This document shows, piece after piece, positions 32,323 to 37,462 of a stretch of 37,462 bases of DNA. The first letter of the stretch is position 1. Every line of letters starts with the position of its first letter. Both the position numbers and the translations under genes were made by a program. A model generated the notes under the pieces. The model saw only the letters and a program-made list of their open reading frames with translations, was not told the DNA's origin and did no database searches. Origin of the DNA: JBKHAJ01 sp964641125 (GTDB lineage Bacteria; Spirochaetota; Spirochaetia; SPDA01; CAZSGZ01); contig CAZXMO010000030.1 in NCBI GenBank assembly GCA_964641125.1, forward strand, positions 1 to 37,462, written 5' to 3'.

Positions 32323-33138
32323 TCAATACAGCCCCGCGTCGATGGACTCGGCGTAGTCGGTTATAAAATGATCACCGATCCACAGTCCCGTCCCGGCCCT
32401 CAAGGGGTTCGGCGGGCTGCCGATACGGTGGGGGATTCCCACGTGGACGAATCCCATCCCCTCGGCGGGAAGGGAGGGAAACATATCGTCACCGTTGATG
32501 TAGCGGCGGCATTCGATATTCCGGTCGAATTCCTCGGCAAAGACCCGGTTGCCCACCCGGGGACTCGCGCTGGGGAAGCAGAAGATGTCTATCCCCCGGT
32601 CCTCGTAGAGATACCACAGATCGGCGGCGCAGAGGGTTGCAATCGCCGCCCCGGAGCTGTGTCCCGCCACCACTACCCGGGTATGTCCCGCGTCGAGGTG
32701 GTCCCGGACCCGGACTCTGACCTGGTCTTTGACCCGGTCGTAACCCCGGGAAAACCCGGCGTGGACCTGCATCCCCGCCGGGGCGCCGGAAAAAGGAGCG
32801 TCTATCAGCAGGTGGATCATATTGTCGAAGTAGTCCGCCGGGCTCTCCGACCCGAAGAAGGTAATGTAGAGGACTTCAGCCTCGGCTTGAAAGGCGCCGT
32901 GGACGTTCTTGCCCTGGAAGTACTCGTCCGGGGCCCGGATTCCCCCGTTCAGCACGGCGTTTCTGAGGTCCCGCTGCCGGTAGATGAGCTCGAAGTGTTC
33001 GGGAAGATTTTCGCCTAAGACTTCGCCGCCGGAACCGAAGAAAAAGATCATCTCACACCCGGGAAACAGCACGATCCCCGCGGCGGCGGTGAGAAGGAGG
33101 AGCGCCCGGCGGATTCCGGCGCGGAGGGAGTTTCGCAT
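32323..33138 (-). CDS. Class 3 lipase-like lipoprotein
   Basis: 271 residues. A signal sequence ends in lipobox LFPGC, so it is anchored as a lipoprotein. An alpha/beta hydrolase core carries the nucleophile elbow VVAGHSSGAA, preceded by VHAGFSRGYDRV as in class 3 lipases, followed by FPSASPRVGNRVF and the charge-relay Asp in YINGDDMFPSLP; His is probably in HVGIPHRI or GDHF. Substrate could be triglyceride or phospholipid. ATG 33138 is preferred over 33162 because AAGG lies six bases upstream. A promoter is predicted at 33170-33198. Confidence 0.88.
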   Translation of the reverse strand: MRNSLRAGIRRALLLLTAAAGIVLFPGCEMIFFFGSGGEVLGENLPEHFELIYRQRDLRNAVLNGGIRAPDEYFQGKNVHGAFQAEAEVLYITFFGSESPADYFDNMIHLLIDAPFSGAPAGMQVHAGFSRGYDRVKDQVRVRVRDHLDAGHTRVVVAGHSSGAAIATLCAADLWYLYEDRGIDIFCFPSASPRVGNRVFAEEFDRNIECRRYINGDDMFPSLPAEGMGFVHVGIPHRIGSPPNPLRAGTGLWIGDHFITDYAESIDAGLY

Positions 33139-33169
33139 ATGTGACCTTATTCCGAAGAACATCGTCTAG

Positions 33170-33198
33170 AATTTATCATCGGGATTCACCGGGGTCAA
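33170..33198 (-). promoter_or_regulatory. Predicted promoter of the lipase gene
   Basis: On the minus strand TTGACC (33198-33193), 17 bases, TAAATT (33175-33170). The leader is about 30 bases. Confidence 0.45.
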
Positions 33199-33219
33199 GA
33201 AAGTGTGGTAGAGTCCGGT

Positions 33220-33816
33220 ATGTTCGTCTCGCGGTTCCTCCCCATTACCGCCTGTATTTTTATCCTTACAGCCGCCGGTCTGCCGGCGGACACGAACCGG
33301 CCGAACGCGGTGTCCGTCGATCTGGCCCCTCCGGTTATTGCCGCCGCGGCGGGGGGAATCGGCTTCGGGTCGAGCTACGAACGCGCCGTCTTTCGGTATC
33401 TCAGCCTCCGCGCCGGCGGGGGAATCATCTACATTCCCTTCGCCGAGTACGATATCTCCGGACGGTATCTGACAGGAACTCTGTTCGCGGGAGTAAGGGG
33501 ATATCCCGCCGGCGGATCGCCTAAGGGACCTTATCTGGGAGTAAACGGAGGCTATATCGGCTTTTCCGTAGGGGGAACAGAGGAGGGCACACCGAGCTCG
33601 ATGAGCCTGCACATGCCCTTCGTGTCCGGCGAGGCGGGATGGAAGTTCGTCTTCGGCCGCCGCAGGGTCGGCTTCTTCCTCGAACCCTATGTTCACTTTC
33701 TGTTCATCTTCGAGGGGACGACCTTAGCCTCGATGGGAAATCTCTCTTCAGTCGCCCGCTCGGGGTCGAATATTGGACTCCTCATCCTGGGCTTCAACGT
33801 GGGTTTTGCCTTTTAA
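33220..33816 (+). CDS. Small outer-membrane-type protein, tandem paralogue 1
   Basis: 198 residues of no named family. Signal peptide to about GLPA-DT (residue 24), then NAVSVDLAPPVI, GGIGFGSSYERAVFRYLSL, GVRGYPAGG and an ending GFNVGFAF with terminal Phe. The alternating glycine- and aromatic-rich strands suggest an eight-strand barrel. Shares the NAV-x-LD, SYERA-x-x-x-LSL and GVRGY motifs with the two genes that follow. ATG 33220 (GGTAGAG upstream) is chosen over GTG 33205. Function unknown. Confidence 0.75.
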   Translation: MFVSRFLPITACIFILTAAGLPADTNRPNAVSVDLAPPVIAAAAGGIGFGSSYERAVFRYLSLRAGGGIIYIPFAEYDISGRYLTGTLFAGVRGYPAGGSPKGPYLGVNGGYIGFSVGGTEEGTPSSMSLHMPFVSGEAGWKFVFGRRRVGFFLEPYVHFLFIFEGTTLASMGNLSSVARSGSNIGLLILGFNVGFAF

Positions 33817-33934
33817 GTGACAATTACCCAACCTTAACAAATATCTAGACATTTTTTATATTCAAGCTCTTTACACGGAACCGTAAATACATTACCATTT
33901 TTTTATACACTCTATTAGGAGGAAGGAGAGAGAA

Positions 33935-34171
33935 ATGAAGAAACTTTTACTCGTACTTATTGTTGTTGCGATGCTCGTAGGCGTCGGAAGCAACGCTTTC
34001 GCGCAGAATCTGCCCGGTGTCGCCCCGCAGGGGAGCAATCCCCAGAATGCGGTACACTTAGATCTGTCCTGGTTATTTTCCGGGCTGATCACCGGAGGAT
34101 TCGGTATAGGTGGTGCCTATGAGAGGGCTTTGATGCCTTTTCTCAGCCTCAAGGTTACCGGTGGCTTTGTC
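33935..34171 (+). CDS. Small outer-membrane-type protein, tandem paralogue 2 (cut by gap)
   Basis: 79 codons are visible before the run of N: signal peptide ending NAFA-QN, then NAVHLDLSWLFSGLITG, GIGGAYERALMPFLSLKVT and GGFV. It is about 60% identical by eye to paralogue 3 over this stretch. AGGAGGAAGGAGAG is a strong ribosome binding site. The remaining part lies in the gap. The frame happens to stay open across the 100 N into paralogue 3, but the two are separate genes: paralogue 3 has its own ribosome binding site and signal peptide. Confidence 0.8.
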
Positions 34172-34271
34172 NNNNNNNNNNNNNNNNNNNNNNNNNNNNN
34201 NNNNNNNNNNNNNNNNNNNNNNNNNNNNNNNNNNNNNNNNNNNNNNNNNNNNNNNNNNNNNNNNNNNNNNN
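34172..34271. other. Assembly gap of 100 N
   Basis: Exactly 100 N, the customary size for a gap of unknown length. It falls between two near-identical tandem paralogues, where short-read assembly often breaks, so additional gene copies may be missing. Confidence 0.95.
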
Positions 34272-34296
34272 AAGCCGTCCTTCGGGGCGGCTTTTT
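34272..34296 (+). terminator. Rho-independent terminator next to the gap
   Basis: AAGCCGTCC-TTCG-GGGCGGCTT followed by T3: a nine-pair stem (one G-T pair) closed by a TTCG tetraloop. It would end transcription of the gene that lies in the gap, probably paralogue 2. Confidence 0.85.
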
Positions 34297-34366
34297 AAAT
34301 TCGGGTCTTTACTTTCCCGGTGAAAAGGACCAAACTTTTTTGATGTTTTCGGGGGAGGAGATTGAG

Positions 34367-34900
34367 ATGCGGAAAATAGTTCTTGTCCTGGCAGCCGTTG
34401 TCCTGGTTTTCGGTGTCGGCGGCACCGTTTCCGCCGTGGACCTTCCGGGGGCGGCGCCTGAGGGGAATAATCCGGCGAACGCGGTCCACCTGGACACAAC
34501 GTGGCTCGTCAACGGATTGATCAACGGCTCATTCGGAATAGGGGCCGCTTACGAAAGGGCGCTGGTATCGTTCTTGAGTCTCAAGGTAACCGGCGGTTTC
34601 GTATTCATTCCCGGTATTACATACGTCAATGTTCTTGGAGGTGTCAGGGGATATTTCCTGAAAGGGGCGGTCAACGGTCCCTTCGTCGGTGCGGGCGCGG
34701 GCATACAGCTCGCGGCATACGGATACGGAACCGCCGTCGGTTTCGAGATACTCGTCGAAGGGGGATATAAGTTCACCGTAACGAACGGCGGAAAGAGCGG
34801 TTTCTTCGCCGAGCCTGTGATTGCCCTGCTGCTGATTCCCGGCGGTGTTCTGCAGACGGCGTATGTTCTCTTCGGGGCAAACCTCGGCTGGTCGTTCTGA
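34367..34900 (+). CDS. Small outer-membrane-type protein, tandem paralogue 3
   Basis: 177 residues. Signal peptide (MRKIVLVLAAVVLVFGVGG, cut near SAVD), the shared blocks NPANAVHLDTTWLVNG, GIGAAYERALVSFLSLKVT and GVRGYFLKG, and the ending FGANLGWSF with terminal Phe as in outer-membrane barrels. GGGGGAGGAG lies seven bases before the ATG. It has its own transcription unit behind the terminator at 34272-34296. Function unknown. Confidence 0.8.
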   Translation: MRKIVLVLAAVVLVFGVGGTVSAVDLPGAAPEGNNPANAVHLDTTWLVNGLINGSFGIGAAYERALVSFLSLKVTGGFVFIPGITYVNVLGGVRGYFLKGAVNGPFVGAGAGIQLAAYGYGTAVGFEILVEGGYKFTVTNGGKSGFFAEPVIALLLIPGGVLQTAYVLFGANLGWSF

Positions 34901-34917
34901 CGCCGCGGGGTTGAGGA

Positions 34918-35289
34918 TTACCGCTCCCGGTACAACCTGACCGCCGGATAGTCGGCATTCCCGAGAGCCTCCGGTTTGCGGACCGTTACGGTGACCGCCG
35001 TGACCGGCGGGGGATTCAGGCAGAGCTCCGCTATCTCTCCCGCCAACCGTTCTATGAGAAAGAAGCCGCTCTCTTCGGCGGCTTTTCGTACCCCTTCGGC
35101 AAGGGCGTGATAGTCGACGGTGTCCTCGAGATTGTCCGACCGGGACGCCGCAGTCAAGTCGGTGGATAGCTCTATATCAACAAGAATCTCCTGCCGGCGG
35201 GTCCGCTCCTCGGGATTCACCCCGACTAGGCAGCTGCATTTCAAACCGGAGATGATAATTGTATCCTTCGGAAGTCTTGTACGATCCAT
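34918..35289 (-). CDS. folB: Dihydroneopterin aldolase
   Basis: 123 residues, the usual length. FolB converts dihydroneopterin to 6-hydroxymethyl-dihydropterin and glycolaldehyde in folate synthesis. Marks: CLVGVNPEERTRRQEILVD at residues 20-38 with the substrate-contacting Glu, TVDYHALAEGV, LIERLAGEIAELCL (Glu80) and the catalytic Lys105 in VTVRKPEAL. ATG 35289 follows AAAGGAG. It lies 17 bases behind the sensor kinase gene on the same strand and is probably co-transcribed, an unusual partner for a folate gene. Confidence 0.94.
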   Translation of the reverse strand: MDRTRLPKDTIIISGLKCSCLVGVNPEERTRRQEILVDIELSTDLTAASRSDNLEDTVDYHALAEGVRKAAEESGFFLIERLAGEIAELCLNPPPVTAVTVTVRKPEALGNADYPAVRLYRER

Positions 35290-35306
35290 AATCGGCTCCT
35301 TTCGCG

Positions 35307-37376
35307 TTAAAAAACGATGGTGAAGGACGTTCCTCCGCCGTTTTCTCCGCCGCTCTCGATGCTGAGCTCCCCGTTCAGCTGCTGGGTCAAGGCGGATACC
35401 AGCTGAAGCCCCATCCCCGGGTGCTGCAGCGTATCGTCGGGAGCGGCCATACCGATACCGTCGTCGCGGATGAAAAGCCGGGTCCGCCCGGGGCCTTCGC
35501 CGCCGTCGATGACTATCTCTATAATGCCGTTTTTCGGGCTCCCGGGGTAGGCATATTTCAAGGCATTAGAGACGAGCTCGTTTAGGATGAGCGCGCACGG
35601 AACGGCATGGTCCAAATCCATCTTTCGCTTGCGTGTCTTCAGTTCGAATCGGACCGAATCGCGGCCGTTCAGATAGGTGTCGGACATATAGCCGACAAGA
35701 TCCCGGATGAAACTCTCGAGATCTATATCCGCTAAGTTGTCGCTCTGGTAGAGCTGTTCGTGCACAAGGGCCATGGAGTGGACCCGGTTTTGGCTCTCAC
35801 GAAAGAGATCCACGTCCCGGCTGTCGTACATCGATTGTGACTGCAGGTTCAACAGACTCGAGATGATCTGCATGTTGTTCTTGACCCGGTGGTGGATTTC
35901 CTTCAGCAGTATCTCCTTTTCCTGAAGGCTGCGGTTTATCTGTTCCTCCGCCCGGCGGAACTCGGTCCGGTCGGTGCCGATAGAGAGAATTTCCGTAAGA
36001 ACACCGTTCTCGTCATAGATGGGCCGGTTGGACCACTGGATCCACCGTCTCTCGCCCCGTCGAGTTATGACCTCGTTCTCGTTGGAGCTGTATTTTTCAG
36101 GATTTCGGAGGATATCATCGAGCATACCCATGAGATCTCTGCCGGATAATTCGCTCTTAGGGACGGTAATTCCCACAAGGCTCTTCCCCAGGACCTCTTC
36201 GGCGGAGTACCCGAAGAACTTCTGAGCGTACTCGTTGAAGAAGGTGTATTTCAGCTCCGTGTCCCACCGGATTATGATGCTGTTGGCATGCTCGATGAGG
36301 GCGCGGTATCCTTCGCGGCTTTGGGTCAACTCTTCTTCCCGGTGCCGGATGGCCCGGCTCATCCGGTTGAAGGCGTGTATCACGTCCCGAAACTCCTCGT
36401 ACCGGACATCTTCCGGGGTTTCCTGATAGTTTCCCATGGCGAGCCGGTTCGAGCTGCGCTGCAGGGACGTCAGGGGCCGGAATATACGGCGTCCCACGAT
36501 CCAGGAGATGGAAAGGGCGGTTCCGATAGAGGAAATGCCGGCGGCCGCGAGGATTACCAGAAACGATCTCAAGTACCTCAAGGCATGCCACTTCTTCTGT
36601 GTTACCGAGATAATCCACCCGGTGCGCGGCATCGTGGTAACCGTTGCCAGGTGGCGGTCCCCATCCTCGGTGTAAGGGATGGTCCCTTCCGTTCCCTCCC
36701 GGGCGGCACGGACATAGGGGCGGGCGGAAAAATTATGCCGCCGCCGGACGATACGCGTATCGGGATGAGCGATAACGTAACCCCCGGAATCGGTAATGAT
36801 GACGGATCCCGTGGTTTCGGTGGAGAAGGCCCTGACGATATCGTAGAGCTTGGATAACCGCATAGTTCCCGCGACGGTTCTTTCCCCTGCCCGATAGGAA
36901 ACCGTCATAGTCAGATTCCCGGTTGCAGCGGAAATAATGGGATCGGAAAAGACAGGCTCCTCGGAACTGTTGAAAAAATAGGCGGACCTGCTCATGTCGT
37001 AACCGATGAGATCGGGGTCGGGAGGGGAAATGTACACCAGGGTCCCCTCCCGGTCCAGAACTTGAAAGCTTTCGAAATAGGGAAAACTGTCTCGAAGCGA
37101 ATCCATATGGACTTGTACCGAAGAGCCTTCGGCCCTGTTCATGCTGTCTCCGAGGTGCTCGACGATCCGGGAAGCCGTGTCCAGGAAATCCTCGAGACGG
37201 TAAGTGACGGCGTCCGCGATCTGACGGTTTGTCGCTGTAAACTGCTTGCTAAAGTACGAAGCCGTGATGAAGGCCGTCAGGGTCCCGAAGAGAGCCAAGG
37301 GGAGGAGAGAGAGGCTCGTGAAAAAAACGACTAGGACCCAACGGAGTCGGACCGTCTTTCGGAGAGGTGAGCTCAT
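35307..37376 (-). CDS. Membrane sensor histidine kinase: dCache-HAMP-PAS-HisKA_2
   Basis: 689 residues. A first membrane segment (VLVVFFTSLSLLPLALFGT), a periplasmic double-Cache sensor of about 230 residues (SFQVLDREGTLVYISPPD, GSVIITDSGGYVIAHPD), a second segment (FLVILAAAGISSIGTALSI), HAMP (RPLTSLQRSSNRLAMGNYQ), a PAS domain (YKALIEH-type start at YRALIEHANSIIIRW) and a HisKA_2 kinase core with LLKEIHHRVKNNMQIISSLL and HATPase (NELVSNALKYAYPG, FIRDDGIGM). HisKA_2 kinases often pair with unusual response regulators; none is adjacent. ATG 37376 is chosen over 37412; neither has a clear ribosome binding site. Confidence 0.92.
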   Translation of the reverse strand: MSSPLRKTVRLRWVLVVFFTSLSLLPLALFGTLTAFITASYFSKQFTATNRQIADAVTYRLEDFLDTASRIVEHLGDSMNRAEGSSVQVHMDSLRDSFPYFESFQVLDREGTLVYISPPDPDLIGYDMSRSAYFFNSSEEPVFSDPIISAATGNLTMTVSYRAGERTVAGTMRLSKLYDIVRAFSTETTGSVIITDSGGYVIAHPDTRIVRRRHNFSARPYVRAAREGTEGTIPYTEDGDRHLATVTTMPRTGWIISVTQKKWHALRYLRSFLVILAAAGISSIGTALSISWIVGRRIFRPLTSLQRSSNRLAMGNYQETPEDVRYEEFRDVIHAFNRMSRAIRHREEELTQSREGYRALIEHANSIIIRWDTELKYTFFNEYAQKFFGYSAEEVLGKSLVGITVPKSELSGRDLMGMLDDILRNPEKYSSNENEVITRRGERRWIQWSNRPIYDENGVLTEILSIGTDRTEFRRAEEQINRSLQEKEILLKEIHHRVKNNMQIISSLLNLQSQSMYDSRDVDLFRESQNRVHSMALVHEQLYQSDNLADIDLESFIRDLVGYMSDTYLNGRDSVRFELKTRKRKMDLDHAVPCALILNELVSNALKYAYPGSPKNGIIEIVIDGGEGPGRTRLFIRDDGIGMAAPDDTLQHPGMGLQLVSALTQQLNGELSIESGGENGGGTSFTIVF

Positions 37377-37462
37377 ACTGACAATATGCACTATATTAGA
37401 GAGAATGTACATACTTGAAGCACAGGGTCGAGTTTTTGATCACTGCCGGGATCTAAGAACTA

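Noticed and set aside
33935..34900. A single 321-residue protein spanning the N gap
   Set aside because: The frame stays open only because N cannot encode a stop. A terminator, a ribosome binding site and a new signal peptide lie after the gap, so there are two genes.
1..37462. CRISPR arrays, rRNA genes, complete insertion sequences, replication origin
   Set aside because: No regularly spaced repeats, rRNA segments, transposase genes or DnaA-box clusters were seen on reading through both strands.

Overview
The window most likely comes from a spirochaete (Spirochaetota, Spirochaetales-like). Pointers are a class I lysyl-tRNA synthetase, which is rare in bacteria but usual in spirochaetes, PEGA-domain lipoproteins paired with outer-membrane barrels, an HTH-EIIA protein beside a CPA2-type antiporter, and dense two-component and c-di-GMP signalling. 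This is inference from gene content; there is no rRNA. The run of 100 N at 34172-34271 shows a draft scaffold.

Left end (1-2760) looks like an accessory defence island of lower GC by eye: the N-terminal part of an SNF2-type helicase, a PIN-domain protein and an XRE-ImmA/IrrE protease regulator, all on the minus strand. A CAT-anticodon tRNA with its own terminator (2942-3057) separates it from ordinary chromosome.

3140-7031 holds a cation:proton antiporter with CBS domains behind an HTH-EIIA regulator, a fluoride channel (fluC/crcB) and an RlpA-SPOR protein. Between the regulator and fluC sits a 154-bp non-coding element with 23-bp perfect terminal inverted repeats and a 9-bp target duplication. 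A second, inverted copy lies at 24145-24298. Together they define a MITE-like family.

7081-12876 is a four-gene operon made of two tandem copies of a two-gene module: a PEGA lipoprotein followed, with ATGA overlap, by an exported barrel protein. 13040-20559 is mostly core: class I lysS, era, an ABC-2 exporter pair, a PAS-HD-GYP protein, clpP and purC. 20548-25165 is signalling and accessory: a single-domain response regulator, a hybrid histidine kinase, a HEPN-nucleotidyltransferase pair, the second MITE-like copy and a PilZ protein.

25304-37376 carries an exported EEP-family nuclease/phosphatase, a Uma2-family protein, a REC-PAS-PAS protein with no output domain, a decayed Phd/VapC toxin-antitoxin locus, a Gfo/Idh/MocA oxidoreductase, an RmuC-PHP-nitroreductase operon, a lipase lipoprotein, three tandem small outer-membrane-type paralogues interrupted by the assembly gap, folB and a sensor kinase.

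Several genes (era, lysS, the HEPN gene and possibly the hybrid kinase) have a near-consensus promoter whose -10 box lies only 6-10 bases before the start codon, predicting leaderless or nearly leaderless mRNAs.
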